A stretch of 23,131 bases of DNA from Candidatus Omnitrophota bacterium (lineage in GTDB: Bacteria; Ratteibacteria; UBA8468; B48-G9; DSTR01). The stretch is taken from NCBI GenBank assembly GCA_023818865.1, contig JAMWDF010000014.1, forward strand, positions 1 to 23,131, written 5' to 3'. A program made the position numbers and the translations under genes. The notes below the pieces were generated by a model. It worked only from the letters and a program-made list of their open reading frames with translations. It was not told the origin of the DNA and made no database searches. Below are positions 16,731 to 23,131 of the stretch, piece after piece (within the stretch, counting starts at the first letter, position 1; each line of letters opens with the position of its first letter).

Positions 16731-17522
16731 ATGGCTAAGTGGTTGACGACTTTTGCCCGGGGCAAGGATTTCCAAGAGGCAAAGAGAATATTAGAGGAGG
16801 CAGGCATCAAAATGGAAGTAATCAGCCCGGAACCAGGATACAGGCAGGTAGCCCAACCAGCGTTGGTGGTGGATGATAACGGCCGAAGTTTTCTTGAAGA
16901 AGAAAGAGAGAAGGCGGCTCAGGCAGGCTGGGTGGAGTATAGACCGACAAACCTTTCTGTGCCTGATACTGCCCCTGAAGTCTTCGCTGAAGATATCTTT
17001 GGCCAGGCAGCTATTGTTCTGTTAGCGCCCTGCGTGGCAGACGAAACCAAGATTCGTCTAATTGCCCATCTTACTGGAAACATTTCCGTGGCTCTACCCT
17101 ATCTGAATGCGGTGAGAGAAAACGCCTCTTACATTAAGAATGGTCCGGTGCTTACGCTGATGGAAGGCTACCGGTTTATTTCTCTTCAACCTCTCCGGAT
17201 AAGCATTGCCCGGGCCGATGATATCATTGATGGCTGGCGGCTGTTAGAAAAAATAAGGGTAGAAATAAACCGAGTTTGGCAGAAAAGGAACCAGATCCAG
17301 CCATCCGAAGTTTTGCGACAAAGACCGCCGGCCCTGGAAATTTTGAAACGTTTACCCCGCCTTAATTGTCAGGCTTGCGGGGAGAAAACCTGTATTGCTT
17401 TTGCCTGGAAAGTCTATCAAGGCACTGCCAAAGTTACTGAGTGCCGACCTGTTTTTAATGGAGAGTACAGCCATCTGAAAGAAGCGCTGTTAGAAATCTG
17501 CCGGGGATTAGGAACCCTTTGA
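16731..17522 (+). CDS. Fe-S protein with ACS-gamma-type 4Fe-4S domain
   Basis: A 263-residue cytoplasmic protein. The C-terminal segment EILKRLPRLNCQACGEKTCIAFAWKVYQG...ECRP has Cys213-x2-Cys216-x4-Cys221-x16-Cys238, the 4Fe-4S domain found in the large corrinoid subunit of CO dehydrogenase/acetyl-CoA synthase and related proteins. The middle part (ALPYLNAVREN, MEGYRFISLQPLRISIARADDI) is typical of a family of small Fe-S proteins in anaerobes. The N-terminal 75 residues contain an alpha/beta segment (KRILEEAGIKMEVIS) of unknown role. It begins four bases after the permease stop, without a clear ribosome site, so it is likely translated by coupling. Its role in arsenic or thiol metabolism is unknown; an electron-transfer task beside the redox proteins is inferred. 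Confidence 0.7.
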   Translation: MAKWLTTFARGKDFQEAKRILEEAGIKMEVISPEPGYRQVAQPALVVDDNGRSFLEEEREKAAQAGWVEYRPTNLSVPDTAPEVFAEDIFGQAAIVLLAPCVADETKIRLIAHLTGNISVALPYLNAVRENASYIKNGPVLTLMEGYRFISLQPLRISIARADDIIDGWRLLEKIRVEINRVWQKRNQIQPSEVLRQRPPALEILKRLPRLNCQACGEKTCIAFAWKVYQGTAKVTECRPVFNGEYSHLKEALLEICRGLGTL

Positions 17523-17544
17523 ATCATCAAGCAAGGAGGAGAAG

Positions 17545-17778
17545 ATGAAGAAGATTCAGATTTTGGGCACTGGTTGCCCGAAATGTAAAAAATTAGCGGA
17601 AAATGCTGAAGCGGCGGCTAAAGAATTAGGCCTGGAGTACGAGCTGGTCAAGGTGACCAATATCAACGACATCATGAACTTTGGAATCATGATAACGCCT
17701 GGCCTGGCGGTTGACGGAGAGGTAAAGGTTTCCGGGAAGGTGCCATCAGTAGAAGAAATAAAGAAGATGCTTCTTTAA
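17545..17778 (+). CDS. Small thioredoxin-like redox-active disulfide protein (MTH895/TM0996 type)
   Basis: A 77-residue thioredoxin-fold protein with the motif GTGCPKCKKL (Cys10, Cys13) at the first strand-helix junction and ITPGLAVDGEVKVSGKVPS, containing the cis-Pro and the conserved end of the family. Such proteins act as small dithiol reductants in anaerobes and are often found beside DUF318 permeases. An AAGGAGGAG ribosome site precedes ATG 17545. Next to arsC it may supply electrons to the arsenate reductase or to the permease; that link is inference. Length is standard for the family. Confidence 0.88.
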   Translation: MKKIQILGTGCPKCKKLAENAEAAAKELGLEYELVKVTNINDIMNFGIMITPGLAVDGEVKVSGKVPSVEEIKKMLL

Positions 17779-17792
17779 GGAGAGGAGCCCCC

Positions 17793-18230
17793 TTGAAGAA
17801 AAAAAGGATTCTTTTTGTCTGCGTTCACAACAGCGGCCGCAGCCAGATAGCCGAGGCATGGTTAAAGCATTTGGCGCCGGACCAGTTTGAAGTGGAAAGT
17901 GCCGGCCTCCTACCAGGGCAGTTAAACCCGCTAGTAGTTACGGTAATGAAAGAAGCTGGGATAGATATCTCTGGTAATCGGACTAAATCTATTCACCAGG
18001 TAATATCTGGAGAAAAGCCGTTTGATACGGTTATTACTCTGTGCGAACAAGGAGCAGCAGGTTGCCCAATTATTCCTGGGGTGAAGGAAACGCTCCACTG
18101 GAATTTCCCGGACCCGGCTGGTTTTACTGGAAGTGAACAAGAGAGGCTTATTCAGGCCAGAAGGTTGCGGGATGAAATTAAGCAAAAATTGGAGGCCTGG
18201 ATAGAGAAGTCGGCGAAACAGTCAGCTTGA
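17793..18230 (+). CDS. arsC: Thioredoxin-type arsenate reductase
   Basis: A 145-residue low-molecular-weight phosphatase-fold enzyme that reduces arsenate to arsenite in the cytoplasm. VCVHNSGRSQ gives the P-loop with nucleophile Cys10 and the C-x5-R motif. LCEQGAAGC supplies Cys84 and Cys91, seven residues apart as in the Cys82/Cys89 redox relay of the Staphylococcus ArsC class. HWNFPDPAG carries the catalytic Asp. The complete triple-cysteine set argues for arsenate reductase rather than a plain tyrosine phosphatase. The start is TTG 17793-17795 after AAGGAGAGGAG, a rare start but well placed. Reductant is probably the thioredoxin-like protein just upstream. It overlaps a small CxxC frame at its 3' end. 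Confidence 0.93.
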   Translation: MKKKRILFVCVHNSGRSQIAEAWLKHLAPDQFEVESAGLLPGQLNPLVVTVMKEAGIDISGNRTKSIHQVISGEKPFDTVITLCEQGAAGCPIIPGVKETLHWNFPDPAGFTGSEQERLIQARRLRDEIKQKLEAWIEKSAKQSA

Positions 18231-18310
18231 GTAAGTGTGGTTCATGTGTCTTTGACCCTAAAGAGGAAAATTTGGGAAACAAACAGTTGTCTAAGAAGGG
18301 AGAAACATGA
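18227..18310 (+). CDS. Predicted 27-residue CxxC micro-protein between arsC and the DGC gene
   Basis: The space between arsC and the next gene is fully open in one frame. TTG 18227 overlaps the arsC stop as TTGA, and TGA 18308-18310 overlaps the next start as ATGA. The product begins MSKCGSCVFDPKEE and is hydrophilic, with Cys4-x2-Cys7. Both overlaps are four bases, a geometry typical of coupled operon genes, and arsC itself uses TTG. No good ribosome site is seen. A CxxC micro-protein among metal and redox proteins could bind metal or thiols. It could also be a chance open stretch; conservation in related operons would decide. Confidence 0.4.
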   Translation: MSKCGSCVFDPKEENLGNKQLSKKGET

Positions 18311-18711
18311 AAAAGACCGCGAAAAAAATGGTGAAAAAAGAATGTTGTTGCTGCGGGGGGCAAGTGAGAATGATTTTTCCGTGTAGCGGTGGTTCGGATG
18401 TGGGTGAACTTACCGACCAGGCTGCCCGGCAGTTGACCAAGGACGGCTGGGGGAAGATGTACTGTTTGGCTGGCGTGGCGGCCCATCTTAAAGGGTTTCT
18501 GGAAACAACAAAGTCGGCTACTGAGATAGTGGCAATTGACGGCTGCCCGGCGGCTTGCGCTTCTAAGACACTCCAACATGCCAGTTTTTCTCCGCGCACA
18601 GTCAACCTGAAAGAACTCGGGTTTCTTAAGGGCGAATCACCAGTCCACAGCCGGAATGTCCGTCGCTTATGTACTCTTGTTAAGCAGCTGATGGAGGAAA
18701 AAAATGGTTGA
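18307..18711 (+). CDS. DGC-domain putative zinc-binding protein
   Basis: A 134-residue cysteine-rich protein. After a Lys-rich start it has ECCCCGG (Cys13-16), then FPCSGGSDVGELTDQAARQLT (Cys26), KMYCLAGVAAH (Cys53) and IVAIDGCPAACASKTL (Asp78-Gly79-Cys80, Cys84). The Asp-Gly-Cys signature and spaced cysteines define the DGC family, thought to bind zinc. Members often sit in arsenic and redox operons; biochemical role is unproven. GGGAG precedes ATG 18307. It overlaps the preceding micro-ORF by four bases and the following thioredoxin gene by eight. Function in metalloid handling is inferred from context. Confidence 0.82.
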   Translation: MKKTAKKMVKKECCCCGGQVRMIFPCSGGSDVGELTDQAARQLTKDGWGKMYCLAGVAAHLKGFLETTKSATEIVAIDGCPAACASKTLQHASFSPRTVNLKELGFLKGESPVHSRNVRRLCTLVKQLMEEKNG

Positions 18712-19207
18712 GAAAAAGGAACCAGGTCGGCCGGTCAAAAACAAGAGGAAAATCGCCTTTGTCATCCTGATCGCGGCAGTAGCTTTCGTTTTTGTCTTAA
18801 AGGCTAAACAGCAACGACCACAAATTGAGACTTCTGAGATGTCAATGCCCGAGGAAATGCCTATTTCCCCACCGCCGGAGACTCTACCGCCTCAGACCGG
18901 CCAGGAACCGAGCAAACCGGCGGAAAAGCGACTACCGCGATTGGTTGATCTGGGCGCAAATCAGTGCCTCCCCTGCAAGATGATGGCCCCTATTTTAGAA
19001 GAGCTGAAACGAGAGTACCGGGGGAGGATGGAAGTGGAGATCATTGATGTTTGGCAAGACCCGCGGGCAGGAGAACGTTATGGCATCAGAGTGATCCCCA
19101 CCCAAATTTTCTATGACCAGGAGGGCCGGGAACGTTTCCGACATGAGGGATTTATGTCCAAAGAAGATATCCTGACAAAGTGGAAAGAACTGGGTATTGA
19201 TTTTTAA
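18704..19207 (+). CDS. Membrane-anchored thioredoxin-domain protein
   Basis: A 167-residue protein with a basic N-terminus, one membrane segment (about 16-32), a Pro/Glu-rich linker (40-75) and a C-terminal thioredoxin domain facing the periplasm. The active site is NQCLPCKMM (Cys88, Cys91), a CLPC rather than CGPC motif, with the cis-Pro in IRVIPTQIFYD. The domain matches closely that of the next gene, so the two are probably duplicates. GGAGG precedes ATG 18704, which overlaps the DGC gene. With CcdA downstream it would form part of an electron relay to the cell envelope. Whether it reduces a disulfide, an arsenic compound or another protein is unknown. Confidence 0.88.
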   Translation: MVEKKEPGRPVKNKRKIAFVILIAAVAFVFVLKAKQQRPQIETSEMSMPEEMPISPPPETLPPQTGQEPSKPAEKRLPRLVDLGANQCLPCKMMAPILEELKREYRGRMEVEIIDVWQDPRAGERYGIRVIPTQIFYDQEGRERFRHEGFMSKEDILTKWKELGIDF

Positions 19208-19217
19208 CGAAGAAAAA

Positions 19218-20126
19218 ATGAAACGGTATCTCCTGATTATCCTGGCAGCGGTAGCAATCTGTTCGGCAGAAGCACCTGCGCCAGTGGTCCAGCCGACAGT
19301 CAATGACCTCTTCCCAGGATTAGCTTCCGGCTGTCTGATGTACGCGGTGCCAGCGGAAATGCCAAAAGGAACGCTGCTGAAGTGCGGCCCGATCGTCCTG
19401 ACGGAAAAAGACTTGGAGAGCCAGACGGAGAAGCTGCCTGAACCCATCAGGGAGCAGTTTAAAAAGAACGCTTTTTTCTTGTTGGAACAGGTGGCGACCG
19501 AGAAATTGCTGGCTGAGGCGGCCAGGAGGCATTTCTCCATGGAGAAGACGCCGCAGGATAATCGGACACTTATCAATCGGTATTTTCAGAGTAAACTACA
19601 CTCTCTAACTGTCACGGATACGGAAGCCCTGAAATTTTTTCAGGACAACCGAGACGCGATGGCCGGCGCCTCCTTTGAACAGGTAAAATCGTCTGTAGTG
19701 GCTTTCCTGCGCCAGGAGAAACAGAAGAAGGCGCTTGACGAAATCATCAGAAATCTCAGCCGGCTTTTGCCTGTGGAAGTAAACGCAGCCTGGACCCGAC
19801 AACAGGTAACGTTAGCTAAGGATAACCCGGTTGACCGAGCCCGGGCCAGCGGTTTGCCAACGCTGGTTGACTTTGGCGCAGACGGCTGTTTACCTTGCGA
19901 TATGATGTCCCCAATCTTAGAAACGATAAAGACCGCCTATGCTGGGAAACTTAATGTCGTCTTTGTCCACGTGCGGCAGGAACCAATCTTGAGCGCCAGG
20001 TACGGAATCCAATCCATCCCGGTGCAGATATTCTTTGACAAAAACGGCCAGGAAGTTTTCCGCCATACAGGCTTTCTCGCCCAGCCAGAGATTGAAAAGA
20101 AATTGGCGGAAATAGGAGTGAAATAA
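19218..20126 (+). CDS. Secreted SurA-N-like / thioredoxin fusion protein
   Basis: A 302-residue exported protein. Residues 1-17 form a signal peptide (MKRYLLIILAAVAICSA). Residues about 55-185 resemble the SurA/PpiC N-terminal chaperone helices (IVLTEKDLESQTEKLPEPI, LLEQVATEKLLAEAA, VTDTEALKFFQDN, SFEQVKSSVVAFLRQ) without a recognisable parvulin domain. Residues 210-302 form a thioredoxin domain with DGCLPCDMM (Cys224, Cys227) and cis-Pro in IQSIPVQIFFD. Two further cysteines (39, 56) lie near the mature N-terminus. ATG 19218 is chosen because the signal peptide starts there; an in-frame TTG at 19197 lies inside the previous gene. The fusion suggests a chaperone-linked disulfide reductase fed by the adjacent CcdA. 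A lipobox is not convincing. Confidence 0.78.
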   Translation: MKRYLLIILAAVAICSAEAPAPVVQPTVNDLFPGLASGCLMYAVPAEMPKGTLLKCGPIVLTEKDLESQTEKLPEPIREQFKKNAFFLLEQVATEKLLAEAARRHFSMEKTPQDNRTLINRYFQSKLHSLTVTDTEALKFFQDNRDAMAGASFEQVKSSVVAFLRQEKQKKALDEIIRNLSRLLPVEVNAAWTRQQVTLAKDNPVDRARASGLPTLVDFGADGCLPCDMMSPILETIKTAYAGKLNVVFVHVRQEPILSARYGIQSIPVQIFFDKNGQEVFRHTGFLAQPEIEKKLAEIGVK

Positions 20127-20127
20127 C

Positions 20128-20826
20128 ATGGAGCAGCTTTTCACAATGCTAAGCCGGGCGGTAGAGGGAACCCCAGCAATTGCCTTTACAGCTTCATTCG
20201 TCTGGGGCGTGTTAAGTATCATCTTGAGCCCCTGCCACCTGGCCAGTATTCCCCTGATTGTCGGATTTATTGACCAACAAGGCCTTATCCCCACTCGGCG
20301 CGCCTTGCTCATTTCTTTGTTTTTCGGCACAGGCATCCTTATCACCATCGGCTTTATCGGCGCGCTGACTGCCGCCGCTGGCCGGGTAATGGGTAACATC
20401 GGCCGGTGGGGCAACTACGGGGTGGCTGTGATTTTCTTCCTGGTGGGTCTGTACCTGCTGGAGATGATTTCGTTGCCTTGGTTCGGGATGGGCCGAGTTC
20501 CCCTTAAACAGAAAGGACTGTTTGCCGGGTTTATCCTCGGCTTAATCTTCGGTATCGCCCTGGGGCCGTGCACCTTTGCGTATATGGCGCCAATGCTAGC
20601 CATTACCTTCCACCTAGCGGCTAAGAACCCAGCTTATGGCATTTTTCTCCTCCTGATGTACGGACTCGGTCACTGCACGGTACTGGTGCTAGCTGGAACG
20701 TTTACCGAAGTAGTCCAGCACTATCTAAACTGGAACGAAAACTCCAAAGGAGCAGTAATCCTCAAGAAGACATGTGGCATTCTGGTAATTTTGGGCGGTC
20801 TGTATCTCATTTACACCGCCTGGTAA
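20128..20826 (+). CDS. ccdA: CcdA/DsbD-type transmembrane thiol-electron carrier
   Basis: A 232-residue inner-membrane protein with about six membrane helices. The paired cysteine motifs LSPCHLASIPLIVGF (Cys36) and LGPCTFAYMAPML (Cys148) are the redox pair of the CcdA/DsbD-beta family, which passes electrons from cytoplasmic thioredoxin to periplasmic thiols. An additional GHC (Cys183) is also present in many relatives. It starts two bases after the thioredoxin-fusion stop, with AGGAG upstream. Place in the operon strongly suggests it reduces the two thioredoxin domains encoded just before it. It could also serve cytochrome c maturation, but no cytochrome genes are present here. Confidence 0.9.
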   Translation: MEQLFTMLSRAVEGTPAIAFTASFVWGVLSIILSPCHLASIPLIVGFIDQQGLIPTRRALLISLFFGTGILITIGFIGALTAAAGRVMGNIGRWGNYGVAVIFFLVGLYLLEMISLPWFGMGRVPLKQKGLFAGFILGLIFGIALGPCTFAYMAPMLAITFHLAAKNPAYGIFLLLMYGLGHCTVLVLAGTFTEVVQHYLNWNENSKGAVILKKTCGILVILGGLYLIYTAW

Positions 20827-20860
20827 ACATAAGAAACCCTTTGGCTACCAGGGAGAAACA

Positions 20861-22042
20861 ATGAAGAAAGAGGAAAAAACAAGGGAAGAACGAAAGCTGA
20901 CAAACATTTTTGAACGATATCTCACCGTCTGGGTAATTCTTTGTATTGCGGCAGGAATTTTGCTTGGCCGAGTGGCTCCGGGTGTGGCGAAATACTTGGA
21001 CGGGATATCTATATTTGTCAGCGGCGCACCGGTGGTATCCATCCCTATCGCCATCTGTCTTTTCTTCATGATGTATCCCATCATGGTGAAGATTGACTTT
21101 GCCTCAGTGGTGAAAGCAGGTAAGAGCGGCAAGCCAGTATTGCTGACGCTCTTTGTCAACTGGGCAATCAAACCTTTTACGATGTATGCCATCACTCTGG
21201 TTTTCCTCGGGTTTTTGTTCCGTGGGCTAATCGGGGCGGAGGCGACCGATCTGGTTAAATTGCCTTTTGGTCTTGACTTGCCGGTAGGCGCCACGCACGG
21301 AGCAGGGATAGTGGTTCTCCATGAAGGGATAAAGATGCTAAAAATACCCTTATGGCGCAGCTATTTTGCCGGCTGTATTCTGCTGGGTATCGCTCCCTGC
21401 ACCGCCATGGTCCTGGTCTGGGGATACTTAGCCCGGGGAAATGACGGATTGACCCTGGTAATGGTGGCGATCAATTCTCTAACTATGTTGTTGCTTTATG
21501 GACCTTTAGGTGGATTCCTGTTAGGGGTAGGCCGCCTGCCGGTTCCCTGGCAGGCACTGTTGCTTTCCATTTCCATTTACGTAGCTCTGCCGCTAGTCGC
21601 CGGATATTTCTCCAGGCGTTGGCTCATTGCTGCTCGGGGTGAGGAGTGGTTTAATACCAAGTTTCTCCATGCTCTAACTCCGATTACCATTACGGCTTTG
21701 CTCCTTACCCTGGTGCTGCTGTTCAGTTTCAAAGGAGAGATTATCTTAGCCAATCCGTTAACTATCCTCTGGATTGCCATCCCCCTTTTTATTCAAACAA
21801 ACTTAATTTTTTGGCTTGGTTACTGGTGGGCAAGGCTGTTGAAATTGTCTTATCAGGATGCCGCGCCAGCGGCTATGATTGGGGCTAGTAACCACTTTGA
21901 AGTAGCAATTGCCACCGCTACCATGCTTTTCGGACTCTCCTCTGGGGCCGCCCTGGCCACAGTGGTAGGGGTTCTGATTGAAGTACCGGTGATGCTGTGG
22001 CTGGTAAGAATTTGTTTGCGCACTCAGTCCTGGTTCACTTAA
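20861..22042 (+). CDS. acr3: ACR3-type arsenite efflux permease
   Basis: A 393-residue inner-membrane arsenite exporter of the ACR3 (bile/arsenite/riboflavin transporter) family, with about ten helices. Hallmarks are LTVWVILCIAAGILLGRVAP, CLFFMMYPIMVKIDF, NWAIKPFTMYAI, and LLGIAPCTAMVLVWGYLARGN with the essential Cys180. ASNHFEVAIATATMLFG and GVLIEVPVMLWLV are conserved C-terminal segments. Compared with usual members, where the key Cys lies near residue 130-140, about 40 residues are added between helices (about 125-165, including GATHGAGIVVLHEGIK). AGGGAG precedes the ATG. It ends the operon; its stop overlaps that of the convergent gene. It exports arsenite produced by ArsC, driven by the proton gradient. 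Confidence 0.93.
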   Translation: MKKEEKTREERKLTNIFERYLTVWVILCIAAGILLGRVAPGVAKYLDGISIFVSGAPVVSIPIAICLFFMMYPIMVKIDFASVVKAGKSGKPVLLTLFVNWAIKPFTMYAITLVFLGFLFRGLIGAEATDLVKLPFGLDLPVGATHGAGIVVLHEGIKMLKIPLWRSYFAGCILLGIAPCTAMVLVWGYLARGNDGLTLVMVAINSLTMLLLYGPLGGFLLGVGRLPVPWQALLLSISIYVALPLVAGYFSRRWLIAARGEEWFNTKFLHALTPITITALLLTLVLLFSFKGEIILANPLTILWIAIPLFIQTNLIFWLGYWWARLLKLSYQDAAPAAMIGASNHFEVAIATATMLFGLSSGAALATVVGVLIEVPVMLWLVRICLRTQSWFT

Positions 22043-22923
22043 TTTTGTCTGATTTCTTCTAGCCGATAACCCAGACCAATCTTTCCCAGGCTAACCAAAC
22101 TAAGGTAGCCGCCTTTCCGGGAGAAAATTCCTGGGTGAACCCGGCTTTCTGCTACGGAAGACAAGGGGAAAAACTGGCTGGCGTTAGCTTCTATCCCCAT
22201 TAAAGGGTTGGTTCTCCCGGCAAACCCAGCCGAATGAATCAGGGCTAATTTAGGGTTGGTTAAATCCTGAATAGTGTAAGGCATCCGGTAGCAAGTAGCC
22301 AGAACGACCAAGAGCAATTCCAGAGAATGGCATTTACAGGTTTTTAAAGCCAGGCCGGACCAGCCGAGTTTTCTCGCCTGGTAAAACTCGGCAATCCCGG
22401 TAAGACTTTCATCCACTAGCACCGGTTTCAGCTTGGTAATTTTGGTCATGTCAAAATTGTACCGGCTTAGGTCCCTTCCGGTGGGTTGTTCTACATACAG
22501 AATTTCCTGGTAAGTTTGGCTATCCTTTTCTTTAATCCGGTTTAACATCTCTACAATGTAGTCAGGAGTTTCACACACCTCGTTGGTATCCACCGAAAGG
22601 AAAACTTGCCGATTTTCGTTCAATCGCCGGTAAACTTCGTGGGCCACCCTGGAGATTTCTATCGTTCTGGCAACATCCCAATCTAAATCATTACCGCGGA
22701 GTTTTACCTTCAGACAGAAAAGTCTTTCTTCTTTCACCCATTTTTCTAGAGAAACAGGCAATCCATCCTGAGGATCCTGAAGCGTAACTTCTTTTTCCCA
22801 CAGTTTGTCCAGACCACCCACCAGGTGAAAAACTGGAATTTTTTCCTGATAGCTAGGCCTCAGATAATCAGAAAGATATTGTCCTTGGAATTCAGAGCCA
22901 AGAAATTTTGAAAGTTCAGGCAT
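22039..22923 (-). CDS. Mandelate racemase / muconate lactonizing enzyme family protein, N-terminally incomplete
   Basis: An enolase-superfamily barrel of 294 residues as read, lacking most of the usual N-terminal capping domain (full length is about 370). Motifs are CLKVKLRG (Lys72, Lys74), SVDTNEV (Asp112, Asn114), YVEQP (Glu145), LVDESL (Asp171, Glu172) and ALKTCKC (Lys194, Lys197). The Lys bases on both sides and three acidic Mg ligands resemble the MLE or dipeptide-epimerase branch. The apparent ATG 22923 lies inside a perfect inverted repeat shared with the ftsH fragment. Residues before about Gly9 are therefore probably artefactual, and the true gene should extend beyond 22899 in sequence not present here. 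The substrate is unknown. Confidence 0.78.
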   Translation of the reverse strand: MPELSKFLGSEFQGQYLSDYLRPSYQEKIPVFHLVGGLDKLWEKEVTLQDPQDGLPVSLEKWVKEERLFCLKVKLRGNDLDWDVARTIEISRVAHEVYRRLNENRQVFLSVDTNEVCETPDYIVEMLNRIKEKDSQTYQEILYVEQPTGRDLSRYNFDMTKITKLKPVLVDESLTGIAEFYQARKLGWSGLALKTCKCHSLELLLVVLATCYRMPYTIQDLTNPKLALIHSAGFAGRTNPLMGIEANASQFFPLSSVAESRVHPGIFSRKGGYLSLVSLGKIGLGYRLEEIRQN

Positions 22924-22941
22924 GAACTTTCAAAATTTCTT
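22900..22941. repeat. Perfect 19-bp inverted repeat at a gene-fragment junction
   Basis: Left arm 22900-22918 and right arm 22923-22941 are exact reverse complements, separated by GGCA. The right arm continues smoothly into ftsH coding sequence, while the left arm joins the MLE gene. This is the pattern of a fold-back chimera from amplification or library preparation rather than a terminator or transposon end. Confidence 0.85.
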
Positions 22942-23131
22942 CGCGATCATTAATATCAGGTAAATCTAAAGTTACACGACGATCAAATCTTCCAGGACGT
23001 AATAAAGCAGCATCTAAAACATCTGGCCGATTTGTTGCAGCCATAACTATTACTTCTTCATGTGATTCAAAACCATCCATTTCACTCAGGAGTTGATTGA
23101 GCGTTTGTTCCCGCTCATCGTGACCTCCCCC
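22916..23131 (-). CDS. ftsH: FtsH AAA+ protease fragment (probably foreign to this contig)
   Basis: From the right edge, 71 codons encode the middle of the FtsH ATPase domain: GGGHDEREQTLNQLL, then EMDGF, VMAATNRPDVLDAALL (sensor region), RPGRFDRRV (arginine finger and second region of homology) and REEILKVHA. A TGA at 22916-22918 then stops the frame abruptly where real FtsH continues for several hundred residues. FtsH is the membrane-bound ATP-dependent zinc metalloprotease. Third codon positions are richer in A/T (repeated TTA, GAT, GTT) than in neighbouring genes. With the inverted repeat at its end, this suggests a piece of another genome or a distant locus joined artificially. Confidence 0.85.
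   Translation of the reverse strand, partial: GGGHDEREQTLNQLLSEMDGFESHEEVIVMAATNRPDVLDAALLRPGRFDRRVTLDLPDINDREEILKVHA

Noticed and set aside
18178..18605. Minus-strand open frames across the DGC gene
   Set aside because: They are shadows of the cysteine-rich plus-strand gene, with overlapping competing frames and no start signals.
22900..22941. Inverted repeat as a transposon end or bidirectional terminator
   Set aside because: No transposase or target duplication is present, the stem is not GC-rich, and one arm is ordinary ftsH coding sequence; a chimera explains it better.
1..23131. Genome-wide reassignment of TAG as a sense codon
   Set aside because: TAG terminates at least four other convincing genes (at 1317, 5786, 9117 and 12184), at positions where the proteins end normally.
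1..23131. CRISPR arrays, tRNA or rRNA genes, insertion sequences
   Set aside because: No spaced direct repeats, tRNA-like or rRNA-like stretches or transposase frames were seen on either strand.

Overview
The window looks like a contig from an uncultivated, probably anaerobic, diderm (Gram-negative) bacterium recovered by metagenomics. An ADP-heptose epimerase (HldD, LPS core precursor), extracytoplasmic thioredoxins with CcdA, a SurA-like chaperone domain and clear sigma70-type promoters with Shine-Dalgarno sites point to a bacterium with an outer membrane. Several families here (QueG-like ferredoxins, uroporphyrinogen-decarboxylase-like proteins, a deoxyhypusine-synthase-like protein, GH20-like and GH38-like enzymes) are typical of poorly sampled anaerobic phyla. 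I cannot name the phylum from sequence alone.

Region 1 (1-8251) is a catabolic or cofactor-linked gene group. It holds the tail of one QueG-like 4Fe-4S protein overlapping a second, a minus-strand pair (GH20-like glycosidase, then URO-D-like protein, joined by an ATGA overlap), a plus-strand pair (DHS-like protein interrupted by an in-frame TAG, then a second URO-D-like protein), and a large GH38-type alpha-mannosidase-like protein. Region 2 (8252-15076) is mixed housekeeping and accessory: flavin reductase, a secreted nitroreductase, HldD, a minus-strand set of a TauE/SafE permease, an RNase HII-like protein and a Gfo/Idh/MocA oxidoreductase, then a PHP-like protein.

Region 3 (15129-22042) is the most coherent unit: a ten-gene plus-strand arsenic/thiol-redox operon plus one likely unannotated micro-gene. 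A near-consensus promoter and a palindrome at the start codon drive arsR. The genes that follow are a YraQ/ArsP-type permease, an ACS-gamma-type Fe-S protein, a MTH895-type redox disulfide protein, ArsC arsenate reductase, a 27-residue CxxC micro-ORF, a DGC zinc-binding protein, a membrane-anchored thioredoxin, a secreted SurA-thioredoxin fusion, CcdA and an ACR3-type arsenite pump. Together they suggest arsenate reduction and arsenite export combined with electron transfer across the inner membrane to exported thioredoxins.

Region 4 (22039-23131) holds a mandelate-racemase/muconate-lactonizing enzyme missing its N-terminal domain. It is joined, through a perfect 19-bp inverted repeat with a 4-base spacer, to an ftsH fragment of different codon style. 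I read this end as a chimeric (amplification or assembly) junction rather than biology.
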